From positions 692,501-756,500 of the forward strand of contig JALJCO010000054.1 in the NCBI GenBank assembly GCA_023101725.1: a stretch of 64,000 bases of DNA, given 5' to 3'. Below are positions 1 to 11,669 of the stretch, in pieces. Each line of letters starts with the position of its first letter. Position 1 is the first letter of the stretch. The translations under genes and the position numbers were made by a program. Below the pieces are notes generated by a model that saw only the letters and a program-made list of their open reading frames with translations, made no database searches and was not told where the DNA came from. Origin of the DNA: Atherinomorus stipes (taxonomy: Eukaryota > Chordata > Actinopteri > Atheriniformes > Atherinidae).

Positions 1-279
1 TTTTTTTTTCCCTCCTCCCTCTTCATCAAAACCAGGGTGCTCAAAGATGAGGACTTGGCTTGACGGCGTTTCCTGTAGCTTAACCAGCTAACATGCCATG
101 TTGTTACGAGTTATTAGAAACAGGATGGTAAGCGTGCTGCACCATAGATATCTTTGGCGCACCACCAAAAAGTGGAGGCGAAATTTCACCGGTCTGTCAC
201 TCAATTATGTCCGTTGGCACGCAAAAACGTAATGAAACAATAAAGAGCTAAATAAACAAATCCAGCGCCCAACAGTTCG

Positions 280-352
280 GTACAGGGTTGTGCTGAACCG
301 AGAGTAGTGTATCGATCAGTTCAACACACACACACATACCGTCACAGCCCTA
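280..352 (-). mobile_element. hAT-like terminal fragment
   Basis: The stretch ends in a sequence that on the minus strand starts TAGGGCTGTGACGGT, the kind of terminus common on hAT-type elements in fish. A short CA run lies just inside it. No partner terminus was found to the left, so this is at most one end of an element that is truncated or continues outside the window. The assignment is tentative. Confidence 0.35.
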
Positions 353-917
353 ATACTGTATTATGAATAAAATTTAAAGAACACCCCCTCTAACACGTAA
401 TTGTTTTAGACTATTGCACAATAGGAACTCTCATCCCATTCATTTGTCAATTTGTATATCATTGATTTGTTGACTCCTCTCCTTCTATCTTAGACCCTTT
501 GATCAAAGCTGTGAAAGTGTAAGTATTTTGATGAAAAGGCCTAAGATTGAAGACAATCATCAAATTAAAAAATCCTTATTTCTAAGCAGTCTTTAAGCAA
601 AAAGTGATTAAACACAATACATAACATTGTCTGACTGTTATTTTTCAGCCTATAAACGCTGTTTTTTTAAAATCAGTTGTCAAATGAGCATTATAGTACA
701 TTTTGATAACATTTATTTCTATTAAATTATTATTTTTTTATGTAGAATAACTTGTCACACATGTGGAATGGATGCTAAAACACCTGTAAACATGCACCAG
801 TACATTCCTATCACATAACATTTCTGCAGTCCTCCTCTCTTCTTTCTGCTCTCTCCAGCTGCATTTGAAGAATTGACATATCCTTTATAACATTTTGCTG
901 AGATTGATTTCCATGTA
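353..917. other. no gene seen; AT-rich sequence
   Basis: AT-rich sequence with frequent stops in all frames and no terminal repeats, tandem repeats or RNA motifs that I can name. Confidence 0.6.
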
Positions 918-1136
918 CAGCACTAAGGTGGTGAGCACTGTTGCATCACAGCAAAAAGGTCGCTGGTTTCTCAGTTAGGGACTTTCATTTTCAGTTTGCA
1001 TGTTGCATGTTAGTGTGGGTTTTCTCTGACTACCACAGCCTCTGCCCACATTAGAGAAACAATCAGGTTTTCTAACTGATCATTCTAAATTGGCTAAAAA
1101 AAGGATGTGAAAATTAATGGTTGTTGTTTTAAAATA

Positions 1137-2035
1137 CACTGCCCGGCCAAGAAAAAAAAAGGCGCCAACAAAAAAAAAAGGTCAAACATTTAACATTTGG
1201 TTGGACCGCCTTTAGCTTTGATTGCGGCAGCATTCGCTGTGTTTCCAGAAGCTTCTGCAATGTCACCAGATTTATTTGCATCCTTTTGCATCAATTTTTC
1301 ACCAAGATCTTGATGATGATTGTAGTCTGACCACAACACATCCCAAAGATTCTCAATGGGGTTCAGGTCTGGACTCTGTGGTGGCCAATCCATGTGTGAA
1401 AATGATGTCTGATGATCCCTGAACCATCTTTCACAATCTGAACCCGATAAATTCTGGCACGGTCATCTTGGAATATGGGCGTGCCATCAGGAAAGAAACA
1501 TCCATTGATGGAATAACCTGCTCATTCAGTATATTCAGGTATCAGCTGACCTCATTATCTGAGCTCATACTGTTGCTGAACCTGGACCTGAGCAACTGCA
1601 GCAACCCCAGATCATCACACTGCCCCCACAGGCTCATACAGTAGGCACTAGGCATGATGCTGCATCACTTCATCTGCCTTTCCGGACATATTTCTTCCTG
1701 GAAGACGATGGTCCACTATCCTTCCAGTTTTTCATAATGCGTTGGACTGTTCTGAACCCAGTTTTAGTAGTTTCTGCATCTCCTTAGATGTTTTCACCTC
1801 TTGATGCCAATTATTTGACCCTTCTCAGACAGACTAACATCTTTTCCAAGACCACGGATGTGTCTTTCCACATGGTTGTTTAGGAAATGAGAAGCAAGTC
1901 ATGCACCAGTTGGGGTGAAATAACTTGTTGCCAGCTGAAAGATAATCGCCCATGCAGTAATTATCCAATAGGAGGCTCGTACCTATTTGCTTAGTTAAAT
2001 CCAAGTGGCGACTTTTTTTTTTTGGCCAGGCAGTG
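1137..2035 (-). mobile_element. Tc1-like transposon, internally deleted
   Basis: The 899-bp element lies between TA dinucleotides at 1135-1136 and 2036-2037, as expected for Tc1/mariner insertion. Its ends are inverted repeats: CACTGCCCGGCCAAGAAAAA on the left and, on the minus strand, CACTGCCTGGCCAAAAAAAA from the right. The interior carries remnants of a transposase on the minus strand. Autonomous Tc1 elements are about 1.3-1.6 kb, so several hundred bases are missing. The change from a mid-gene segment to an N-terminal segment near 1665-1690 suggests one internal deletion. It sits inside the SINE that starts at 918. Confidence 0.85.
1190..1873 (-). pseudogene. Tc1-like (DD34E) transposase remnant
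   Basis: This encoded the cut-and-paste transposase of the surrounding Tc1-like element, a nuclear enzyme that binds the terminal repeats and inserts at TA. The last 67 codons (1393 to 1190) are open and include [16 protein letters not shown], the block holding the catalytic glutamate. The likely ATG is at 1873. Between 1393 and 1873 the frame is broken by stops, shifts and a deletion that removes the middle of the protein, including the region expected to hold the catalytic aspartates. The C-terminal KAKGG motif typical of the family is present. The product cannot be active. Confidence 0.8.
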
Positions 2036-2049
2036 TAATTGTCTCTTAT

Positions 2050-2419
2050 TTAGGGCTGTCACGATTAGTTGACTCATCGACTAATTGTCAACTATCAAAA
2101 TAGTCTATAACTAATTTCATAATCAACTAATTGTTTATTTTTTATAAGCTGTGTTTTTCCTGTCAAAATTGCTTCTGTACCTTCTGCTGCCTTGTCTGCC
2201 TTTCAGTCTTGTCATTTCTTGAATTGTATATTGACAAAAATTAACACACACACTATCAGTCAAAAATTTGGACACGTTTTTCAATTATATTCAATGAGAA
2301 AGTGTCCAAACTTTTGACTAGTACTGTAAATACAATTTCCGTATAATCTGATAAGTTGACTAATCGCCAAAAAAATCGGTGACTTGTCAATTATCAAAGT
2401 AATCGTTTGTGGGAGCCCT
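2050..2419. mobile_element. hAT-like non-autonomous element
   Basis: The left end AGGGCTGTCACGATT and the right end, read on the minus strand as AGGGCTCCCACAAACGATT, form imperfect inverted repeats. An 8-bp near-duplication flanks the element (TCTCTTAT at 2042-2049 and TCTGTTAT at 2420-2427), as expected for hAT. No reading frame survives. It interrupts the 3' half of the SINE and itself carries a small inverted-repeat element at 2249-2327. Confidence 0.65.
2249..2327. mobile_element. Tc1-like miniature inverted repeat nested in the hAT element
   Basis: Two arms face each other: CAGTCAAAAATTTGGACAC (2257-2275) and GTGTCCAAACTTTTGACTAG (2302-2321). They are near-perfect reverse complements separated by about 26 bp. 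The CAGTCAAAAGTTTGGACAC-type terminus is common in Tc1-like elements of fish. Only the two ends remain, so it is a solo-end or miniature derivative. Confidence 0.65.
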
Positions 2420-2699
2420 TCTGTTATTGACCCTGGATGAACTGAAACCTAACTAAGCCCCCAGTCTCTCACCTGCCGATAGTTGGGATAGGCTCCAATG
2501 ATGTCCTTCAGTTGGTGGCAGTAAACATGCTTCGCTAATTCCTCACATAGGGATTTAACTGGGCTGACACCTCAGGCAGCATATGATTTATATTATTTTC
2601 ATATTCAGTGACCACTTGAACCCAATGTATTGGGGCACTTTTTCCGGGAAGAGAGCTTTCCCTTCATCACAAGACAGGTGTGCCGCTATAAAACTGGCT

Positions 2700-2792
2700 G
2701 CGCCTCAGACTGCCCGGTGGAGGGGTGGTACTGGAATGGTGATTTTCCCCGGGGATTAATAAAGTATCTTGATTTATTGATTCAATATTCTG
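2700..2792 (+). mobile_element. LINE or SINE 3' tail fragment
   Basis: The stretch ends TTTTCCCCGGGGATTAATAAAG followed by TATCTTGATT, like the 3' tails of non-LTR elements in fish where a CCCCRGGGATTAATAAAG block precedes short tandem units. No coding part is attached. The clade is not resolved. Confidence 0.45.
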
Positions 2793-5431
2793 TGACCTCA
2801 TCACAGAAGGAAATGATTTCAGACTACAATGTTATTGTTTTACTTTTGTACAGTATTAATCCAAACACTGGTCACATGTCTGTACAATATACACAAGATC
2901 TCCTCCATCATGGCTGTCTGCAGTTATGTTGATAGGGAGAAACAGAATGTTGGACTTTTACAGAGTTTTGTGCTTCGGTTTTCAAGCTTTGAACTGCAGG
3001 CCAGGTGGAAACTGCTCAAATTCACAGTTCAGTGAGGGGGAACCAAATCTGAGAATAACTTTCATATTAACTTCTATTTGTAAAGTGCAGGCAGACCAAC
3101 CAAGGGCTTCGCAGTAAGCTTACCAGCCAGTCTGATTCTGATTGACAAGTGTGCAACCCTTGAAGCAAGAGAAATATAATCTCTAGGATGCTCAGCTTGC
3201 TCCCTTTTTTCTGTCCACAGCAACCTTTAGCTTAGAGACCCATGAAGCTTCCCGGCCAGCAAAATAAAGTCCCCTCCAGCTTGTGGTGAGTGTACCTCCC
3301 AGAGGGCCTCCTCATTAGGTGTCTTCCCACCTAGCTGCTTCCTGTCGATGGACAGGAGAGACTGTTTGGCTCTGAGTTTCAAATCCAAGTTCAGGATCAG
3401 TGAGCTGCTTCACAGAGAGTAAGTTTAACCACCTTGGAGACAATGTGATGCGATCCTTACACATGCTGCTATATTTCATCAGAAGTCAATCACTCCGGTT
3501 CAATCACTGAATGACACGCATGACGCTTTTTCCAACTTGTATCATGTCAGTATCTAAAAATCTCAGCATGTCCTTGTCTTGCCTTGTTTGAATTTTAAAA
3601 CGAGGCAAAAACAGAAGAAAGTTTTAAAATGCCCGGCGGTACAAAACTCCACCTTGGGTCAAACCTGGCCTCAGACTTGGCACAGATATCACTAGACATG
3701 ACATGCTCACACACACACACAAAACTCAAAGCAAAATGAATAAACCAAAGCATGACAGAAGAAATAGAAGCAGAGTACATAATCTAAAACAATCATGACA
3801 TCTTTTAGATGGCTTCAGGGGTCTATAAAGATCCCTCTGCCAGGATCATGTCCTCAAACATTTTAAAAAGGTCTCAAGGCAATTACTGAATCTTAACTCA
3901 GGATCCACAAAAACTGAAACCAAAATGGTTTCACAACCTACATTCCCATATTCTCTGTCCGCAGGTCACATTTATAACATTACCACCAACGGTGGGTTCC
4001 ACACTTGTTTCCATTTAATGCCCAGCTCACCAGGGGTGGATAAAAAGATTTATTAATCAACGCATCGCAATATTTCCTGCACACTTCAATACTGATTCGG
4101 CAAATCCTCTGAATCAAATCACCTCCTGACCCATGCGGGATGCTGTGCGTTATATAAATGAAGGCCGCTTTAGATCATACAACAAAATGGCGATTATTTG
4201 TCATTTTCATATGTTTGATTGCTCAAAAAAGTGCGCTGGCATACCACATGTTCACATGGGCATGAAAATGAATATTTAAAAATTCACAATATTTAAATAT
4301 TTCTACTTACTGAATCAACATCAAGGTTGAATCAATAGCAAATAAAAATGGAATCATATTGCAACCCAAATAATCAAATTCCAGTTGAATCGTGAGGTTC
4401 GTCAGCAGCCATCCCTGCAGCTCACTGACTTTGGGATAGGTCATCAATGAATGTTTGCTATTCTCGCTTAAACAGAAAAAAATCTTGTTTAGCATCCATC
4501 ATAGTAAATAGAACCAAAGTTGGAAGAGTGCTTCAGTAAAATGCTGGTACACATCTGAAACAGATAAGGAAGACATAGTCATGACAGCATCTGTTGAATT
4601 ATTCTAACACTTCTTTCTGATCAATGGAACCAAGACTGTCAGCTAGAAAATGATCAGGTTTAAAAATGCAAAGATAATAAAATGCAATGACTGAGGAAGT
4701 TAAATTGTTCAGCCTGTGGGGAACAAACACGTTTGTATTCAATCAAGACAAAGTACCATGCTGTCCTGAGCTTCCTGTCTTTATCCCTCTCCATTCTTCT
4801 TGGTCAAGCAAACACAGAGAGACTAGCCTGTTTCTGGAGGGCAAGAAATCCTATTACTTTCATAACCACTCCAGTGGCACCAAATAATAGTCCAGCTGGG
4901 TGCTTGATTGCTCTGACAACTGGCATTGATACAGGGGCAGCTAGTCACTTTAATGTATGTGTTGTTGATACCTTCCTTTTGGAGATAGATCATTTTTTCT
5001 ATTTATTTTGCTGTTGTTTTGTTTCAACTGTCTGTTAAAACCCCTGTAGTACAAACCAAAAAAGGACAGATTTTTTTTTTTAAAAAAAGATCTTACAGCT
5101 CAGCTTAGACAAAAAAAAAAGTTATTTTGTAGCACAAATCTGTGACATAAATGTCAAAAAGACTAAGAGGAAAATAGCTGGTGTAGAGGAAAGTGCAGCA
5201 TGATGGACAAATTTAAAACAAAAAAAAACTTGATAATATTTAAGGTAAAAAGGAAAAAAAAGGATAAATAATTGAAATTTTTCAAACGTACTGTATTAGT
5301 GTTTCATAGATTTCCCATTCAGGGTTTTAAGGCTAGCCAAAACAGAGTTATAAGATGCAGAAGATTCAAAGTGTGGGTAATCAATCCTTGTGAGGCCATC
5401 CTGATCTCGCGAGCTTCAGCTTTTCACTCGC
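2793..5431. other. no gene seen; mostly single-copy-looking sequence
   Basis: No reading frame has a recognisable domain. A short (CA)n run lies at 3707-3720, and several A- or T-runs lie at 5040-5260. The open frames here are short, lack compositional support and overlap each other on both strands. Confidence 0.6.
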
Positions 5432-5905
5432 AGATCAGTCTGGCTACATTCCGTTGAAGAGAATTTGGAGCAGTTCACCAAACGAACGTCCAGTCAACGG
5501 TGGCTTTGAGGTGGGTTGAGGTGTGACGCAACGAGAAGCGACAGTTCAGTCTAAACAACATGGCGGCTTCAGCAGAAAAACTAGCGTCAGCGTGGCTGTC
5601 GCTCGAGTTTTATCAGAATTACAGAGTATTTCTTCACCGAAAGGAGAGCAAAACACTGCTCTGGAGGCTTTTCTCAAAGGAAAATATGTTTTTGCTTGTG
5701 TTTTCGTCGTCGCTTTGTCAGTAGGTTGTATGTTTCGTTGATCTGATTGGTTGATTTGTCCCGTCTATCACCAACATAGGCGGTGATAGACAGATGTCTT
5801 ATCCAATCAGCTAACCAGTATTTTCGCCCCTTCCCAAAACTACTCTAACGGATGATTCCCAGATGGATATGCAGGAGCAAATCCATCTAGCAGAGTCAGG
5901 TTAAG
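5432..5905 (+). mobile_element. TIR DNA element carrying a RecQ-helicase-like fragment (copy 1)
   Basis: The left end CAGTCTGGCTACATTCCGTT and the right end, read on the minus strand as TGACTCTGCTAGATGGATT, form loose inverted repeats. Inside is an AACATGGCGGC start region and a short helicase-like frame. The interior GC content is higher than the flanks. The element at about 37620-38010 has the same layout, termini and coding fragment. Superfamily not identified; ends approximate. Confidence 0.45.
5550..5720 (+). pseudogene. RecQ-like helicase N-terminal fragment (motif 0 region)
   Basis: One frame reads VLSELQSISSPKGEQNTALE, then AFLKGKYVFA. This fits the start of a RecQ-type helicase: a conserved Q in the EQ..AL segment, then the F..GKDVF segment just before the Walker A loop. 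The frame loses similarity before the ATP-binding PTG.GKS motif, so no helicase could be made. The frame opens after an AACATGGCGG sequence, but the ATG and the helicase-like frame are out of register. The identification is by pattern and tentative; the second copy at 37762-37890 makes chance similarity less likely. Confidence 0.4.
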
Positions 5906-6030
5906 TGAAAGATGCACCAATCCCAAATCTGAAAACTTGGCTATCAGCTGATACCGATGTATCAGTTTAGATAAACATTATTGTGATTATTACTGTTGTA
6001 TTGTTGTAATTTTGTACATTTTCATAAGGC
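5906..6030. mobile_element. hAT-like sub-terminal fragment
   Basis: The stretch GATGCACCAATCCCAAATCT followed by GGCTATCAGCTGATACCGATGTATC resembles the inner terminal region of hAT elements whose ends read GATGCACCGAT. No matching right end was found. Confidence 0.3.
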
Positions 6031-7628
6031 TGTAGTAAACTACACATCTCGTCTTAATAACAAAGCAGCTGACAAACAAAATTGTTTCAGATTTAAATGT
6101 TTTTCAAAATAATTTACTGTATAAGCAAAAAAATATCAAAAGTAACACTAAGACGATGCAGTATCTGCAGCTGCTCAACAATCTTAATGAAACAAAGGTA
6201 ATTATAATTCATCAGTAACAAATGTGTTGAAGGGAAGCAGAATGTGTAGAATCTGGGAACACTGGTTAGTCTGACAGCACTGCAGCCAGAATGTTTACAT
6301 GGAGCTGATGTTCAAGAACTTTATTTACATTTTAAGAAATGGGACTGTGCTCTTTATGAATGTTTAAAATGCTCCATGGGTTTATTTGCAGTAGTGAAAG
6401 CATTAGAAATTCTGCGCTGTGAAATAAACCCGTCATGCTCAACAAGCTGCCGTGTATGAGGAAAACAATCCAAGCTGGAGATTCTCATATCTATCTTCAC
6501 TTTCTTCATGTGAGTTGCACTGGCACGCAAGATAACAGCATCTTAGCTGGCGGACTTTTCCAGAATTATCCTTTGCAGACAGAGACTGATTGGCTAGAAT
6601 GGTGAACTGCAGCCACTTTTCTGTGGGTTATTCCCTTCAGTTTTCACCTTATCTGTGTTAAGTTTAGCACTTAGCTGGAACGCTTCAGGAGTTTTAACCA
6701 GATAGTTTTACAAATTTCCCCCAGACACGGCTGGGATTGGCATATAAACCAAAACACAACTGCAACAGCTGGACTGAGACCTTCCTTTCTAGGCCAATGT
6801 CAATCAGTCAAAAGACAAGCCTGCCATGAGAATGTAGGTTTTACAAATGAACAATGTTGGCAATTTAGTTTATAGTTGCAAGGTGAGCCCAATATTTAAT
6901 ATTTGCAGTGTGTTTGTGATTCCCTGTCAAGCTGTTTGACTCATCGTGGGATTAATTTGAGTCTTCATCACATACACCTCCCAGCATCTCCAAGCAGAGT
7001 ACAACTCATTAGCTTGGGATTTTAAAACCTTGAAAGCTTGTTTTAATCATTCATATTTGGTTGAGTAGTTAATATATTTTCTGTGCCATGATCAACAGAG
7101 AACACAGATGTCGTCCTGACTTTAAAGGCCAAGGTCGTCCGTCACCTCCTGCGATAACAGATGTAAACTCAAACCAAATTTCTCAAATTATAACCGTGTT
7201 AGATCACAGAATAACCACACAATTCATTTTGAGGATTCAACTCTCACTGCCTCTTCCTGTGCACTCTACACATACTCTCCTAACAAAGCACCACTTTACT
7301 GGCTCTGCTCAGCCAGACTCAGCCTGGGGACTGTGTGGTTCCCCCAACAAAGAAGCCTTCCCAACTCTTAATGATTCTTCCACCTGCACACAGATTCACA
7401 GTGAGGTTAGATGAGAAAGGGAAAAGAAGCACCTGTATGTTTTAGCACCGGACAAAGACACAAGAGAAATTTTTATACCCAAGCCAGCTGGAGTTCTCGG
7501 GTAAGTACTGCAAACAAAATGGTTCAGGCCCTTTGAGGGCCTCTATAAATTTAAAGTGTAGAGTTAGACAATATAGCTTTTCTGCCCTTTTCAAGCTCTC
7601 TTGTCCTCATGTCTTGCTATCCCTCCCC
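6031..7628. other. no gene seen; AT-rich sequence
   Basis: No domain-bearing frame, terminal repeat or RNA motif. Open frames such as 7088-7414 have no recognisable protein features. Confidence 0.6.
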
Positions 7629-7637
7629 ATCTTTGTA

Positions 7638-7667
7638 CTCTCTCTCTCTCACACACACACACACACG
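7638..7667. repeat. (CT)n(CA)n microsatellite
   Basis: A short CTCTCTCTCTC run passes directly into a CA run of about nine units. Confidence 0.9.
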
Positions 7668-8079
7668 CACTCACTACAGATAAGCATCAAGAATAGTAAC
7701 AATCCTATTGAACAGCATTTGCCCATTAGTGCTTTTACCAACACAATTTATTACTCAGCCCAATCCACACATGAGGTAGGTATATCAAACCTACAACTTC
7801 TCATGCCAGCTGGGAAGCTTCAGGCTGTGTCCCATTTAATCCATCCCATACCATAACATTGATTGAAAAACAAGATTTCCCCTAAGGAAGCCTTTCCTAT
7901 TCAATAGCATGAGTACTTCCATCCAAGTCTACCCAACAGTTTGTCAATACTTCTTCAGTTCTTGCGCTTTGTGAGAAGCTCTCTCTCTCTGCAGACAATC
8001 TTGGTGAGGATCAATTAGTCGTCCAGACACAGAATGGTAACTGTCACATGCAGTGAATCCTGACAGGTCTGTTAAACTG

Positions 8080-8560
8080 CCTGTGTGGCTGGTGGTCTTA
8101 TCATGGTGGAGCCCAGTAACAAGCTAGCTCCATTAATTTCCCCTTGACTGGTTTTAATTATTTAGAGGCTCTGTTCTGAATACTTTAAATCCATGCGCGG
8201 AGAGGCATACACACACACACACGCACACATACCACACAAACTCTGCATAAAATCTACAGCAGCTGAAAAATTATTTTTCAAATTAAACTGTTGTTTGCTG
8301 AGTAAACACATCTCAGAGCACCGACCTCAAAGAGCTCCTCCTCAGCATCTTTGATATGCAAACCGGCCGACGATCTCTAATTTGCAACCACTGTAATTGT
8401 AAACATTAGCTGAAAGGGGTTTACATACGATAACACTCTTGATCCTCCCAGCTGCCAGTCTCGCCGAGCTAATATCTCACACATATTTCTGCTTGATTGT
8501 TACAATGTAGCCTGATATAGTCTGCATTTCACTGACTTTGCATCACTGTCTCTAATTTGA
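8080..8560. other. repeat-free block; candidate conserved non-coding sequence
   Basis: Apart from a short CA run at 8206-8229, this block lacks low-complexity sequence, terminal repeats and coding signals. It contains several AT-rich homeodomain-type cores (TTTAATTATTTA, CTCTAATTTGC, TGTAATTGTAAAC). That pattern is common in fish developmental enhancers, but only an alignment to other species can show conservation. Confidence 0.25.
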
Positions 8561-9134
8561 TCAAAATATCTTTCTTTTGATTTTAACTCTAAAACTAGTA
8601 CACCTGTCCATGTCACTGCTGCTTTTTAAACAAAACTAGTTGCAGACACCTGAGTAAGAGCCAAGCAAGGTAAGGTGCAGGTCAAGTGCTAGGCTATTCT
8701 AAAACCAACTCAGATCATCAAAGAGGCTGTAGCTCTGCAGAAATCTGCAGGTACTAGGCTCTGATCAATGCAAGGTGTCTTGCCTCTCTCCAGCTTTGTC
8801 TCATTCTTGCCAACTCTCTTTGATTTCTATTATAATATATTCACTTCAGTGCTGCTGATGAGCTGCATCTTACGGATATGGATCAAAGAGCAACACTCGG
8901 CTGACCCAGTCATCACTTCACCCTTTTTAACTGGGTTATGGTGTAAGAGCCAACTCAGATCTGGTTCCACTTCAGAACTTTTTGAGACCTGGACTGGTTT
9001 TCCACAGTCAGTCACCACAGAGCTGCACCATGACAACACTATAAATGCTTCTATCAAGTGTTTCTGGTAATTTTACCACTCAGGCTAATGAATAAGATTG
9101 TTAACAACACTTACTGTGAGTGAACGTGTCTTAA

Positions 9135-9427
9135 AGGGATACCATGTAACGTTTGACCCAAACACTAGCCTAATGTACGCAAATAAAACAGCCAAAAACA
9201 GACATTGTGTCTTTGCAGGAGCAGATCTGTCTCTCATTGGATCATTTGACCTTGAGCACTTTGCTTTATGGCAAGAAGACTTCGATGTCAGCTGATCAAA
9301 TGGCCCACACACACGATTCTAAAACATGGATAGAGACCAACTAACTCTACAACAGTTGTATGGTCTGTGGTAAGTTACACGTTTGGTGCCCCTAGTGGCC
9401 AAAGGTTACAAAGTTACACAATATCCC
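9135..9427. mobile_element. TTAA-flanked MITE (piggyBac- or Kolobok-like)
   Basis: TTAA occurs at 9131-9134 and 9428-9431. Just inside, AGGGATACCATGTAAC on the left faces GTTACACAATATCCC on the right, which are imperfect reverse complements. The element is 293 bp and non-coding. TTAA target duplication is used by piggyBac and Kolobok elements; the sequence does not decide between them. A similar right-end-like segment (ATTACACATTGTCTCTTTAA) lies at 9770-9789. Confidence 0.65.
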
Positions 9428-9879
9428 TTAAACTATACTGCTAGCAGACTAAAGATTTTATGGCATTATCTTGAAGCCATGTTCAGTAAGCCACACTAGC
9501 TGATCTTCTCCAGCATCTCACTCACTTTGTGCTTGCTCGCAGGGAAAACATGTCTTTTTTCCTTAATGGTACTATTTGTCCCTCACTGCAGCTTCCAAGA
9601 TAGCGGACTGTCATAGTGCCGTCCTACCAGCTTACCCGTCAAATGCATAAACAAATCATTTTTTTTTCATTAATAAGAATGTGTCATATTATTAGCAGAA
9701 GTCACACCAATGAAAACATATACGGTACATAAATGCAGACATCAATTCTGGCCAGAAAGCACAGAAAATATTACACATTGTCTCTTTAAGATTTGTGCTT
9801 TCTGCTCTTTGTGGCTTTTTGTGATTTGTGAACCCTGACCAGGTTTGCAAATTAATCGCTTTTCTAGGAAGGGTGTTAA

Positions 9880-9960
9880 ATCAAATCATATCAAACTTTA
9901 TTTATAAAGCGCTTTTAAAGCTTTTCATATACATACATACAATATATATATTTATATTTA
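9880..9960 (-). mobile_element. LINE 3' tail fragment, antisense
   Basis: ATCAAACTTTATTTATAAAGCGC is the antisense form of a common fish LINE 3' end (GCGCTTTATAAATAAAGTTTGAT). No coding part remains. Confidence 0.4.
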
Positions 9961-10045
9961 TGTGTGTGTATATCTATATATATCGATAGATATATTGATA
10001 GATATATAGATCGATCTATCGATCGATAGATAGACAGATAGATCA
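9961..10045. repeat. degenerate GATA/ATCG simple repeat
   Basis: Imperfect units of TATC, GATA and CGAT with several small palindromes such as GATCGATC. It follows a LINE-like tail directly, as microsatellites grown from LINE tails often do. Confidence 0.75.
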
Positions 10046-11628
10046 CATAATCACACAGTATGATTATATGATTCCTTTTATTCCCTTTCTAACCTTATTG
10101 TACAACATCAATTGTAAGGCAAGTTCTTAAACATCTCATATAGTTTTTCAAGTATTGACTGAAACCTCTGTTTTCCTCTGTTATACCCTTGGATTTGTGC
10201 ATGCTGGCAGACAGAAAAAAAAAGCAGAATTTAACTGAACAAGTGAGAAAGGTAAGAACATTTTTAGATATTGTGGTGAAAATTTTATTTTAACAATTGA
10301 AAATCAAAAAGTCACTGGAGAATGACACTGACAAAGCTTTCACAAGTCACTGCAGAGACAATGTAATACCGAAGTGATGCTTTTGAAGTTTTTAAGCAGT
10401 GCAGGTCTCTTAACAACTTTTTGTGTTTCTTTATGCACAATCTGAAATGTTAGATGTGTCTTTGGTATTTTTCCTAAGTCAAAAATAAAAGCACTTATTG
10501 CCAACAGTGTATCCATAAAACAGTACAACTGGTTCCATTCTCATTAATTATATTCTTTGAATGAAAATGGATGAGAGAGAAAATAGTTCTGTGAAAGAAA
10601 AAAAAGTGATTTCAAGCATATCAATCAGACTGGCCTTGGATGAGACGGTCTCTCTTTTTTTTTGACACCACATTTTTCACATGTACCTGCTACATGCTGA
10701 CAGAAAAACAGTTATTGATATTTGACAGAGGTAATATATATAGATTTTTATCAGGAAGAAAGTGATGAGTTAGAGCTTCATTCAGGAAGCCTAAGGGATC
10801 CTTCACAGAGGAGAGTGGGGTGTCTGTCATCGTGATGGGGCTAAGGGCTTTGAAAAGTATGACTAATGGGACTAAAGATGGAGAACTATAGAAGGGCCAG
10901 GGCAAGCCATACATCGTATGTCATCTGATTAACCTCAGCTGTCTGATTGTGGTTTTACAGGCATCTCAATTATGGATCTGATGTGAATTTGCACAATGCA
11001 CTGATGATCTGTCAAAGCGTAACAATTCTCCATCAATCCTTTGATGCAGTGCTTTTTGTGAATTTGTGGAAACTAGGGCTGCCATTTTCTTTATAACATT
11101 TGTTATAGCTTTATATGAATGGAGCATGGAGTTTGCATTAAATTTGGGTAAAGCTAATTAAACCTGATGTGGCAGTTGACAGCATACGAGATCAACAGAA
11201 ATAACAGAGTACTATAGGTCTGCAGGTGACAATGACTAGATGGTGAGTGTAAAAGAAGCTCATATTTCTCATGCTGACAAAGATAAATTAAACTTTAAAT
11301 ACACATGAAAAATATTGTTGTATAGCTAATAGTGCTATGTGGTTGACTAGCTCCATGTGACGATTTATTGGGGACCTTTTATCTGTTGGTGTGTGAATGC
11401 TGGATTGTGATTGTCGGAGTGTATTGCGTTTTTGGTATTTGTGTAACTGTCTATCAAGGACCCCCTCAAAAGTGAGATGTTGTATTTCAAAGAGGCTATC
11501 CTCTCAATGAATTTCAAATAATGCTTAATGATCAAGTACATTTTTCTTAACTCATAGTTCTTAAATATTAGACTAGTATGACCTATGATGATGCAATGGT
11601 CATAACACAAAAATAAATCAAATTTAAG
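10046..11628. other. no gene seen
   Basis: AT-rich sequence, no recognisable domain in any frame and no terminal repeats. The longest frames (10690-10914 minus, 11365-11610 minus) show no known motif. Confidence 0.6.
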
Positions 11629-11655
11629 AGTTTTGGAAATTTCACAAACACGTCA
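11629..11655 (+). repeat. 27-bp exact direct repeat, copy 1
   Basis: The 27 bases beginning AGTTTTGGAAATTTCACAAA and ending CACGTCA recur exactly at 12186-12212, 557 bp downstream, while the flanks differ. Confidence 0.9.
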
Positions 11656-11669
11656 TTTCTTCAGATTTG

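Larger units (their letters stand above)
918..2520 (+). mobile_element. tRNA-headed SINE (V-SINE/HE-like), split by two DNA transposons
   Basis: Positions 918-1134 read like a decayed tRNA-derived SINE head and body: an A-box-like GGTGGTGAGCACTG, then a TTGCATCACAGCAA segment, a degenerate B-box region and a TTCTAAATTGGCT segment. The matching 3' body resumes after two insertions: about 2038-2049 (ATTGTCTCTTAT) and 2420-2520, ending GTTGGGATAGGCTCC, typical of this SINE's 3' part. The same family occurs as a cleaner copy at 13991-14297 on the minus strand. The interruptions are a Tc1-like element at 1137-2035 and a hAT-like element at about 2050-2419. The family name rests on recognised segments, not on a search. 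Confidence 0.6.
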
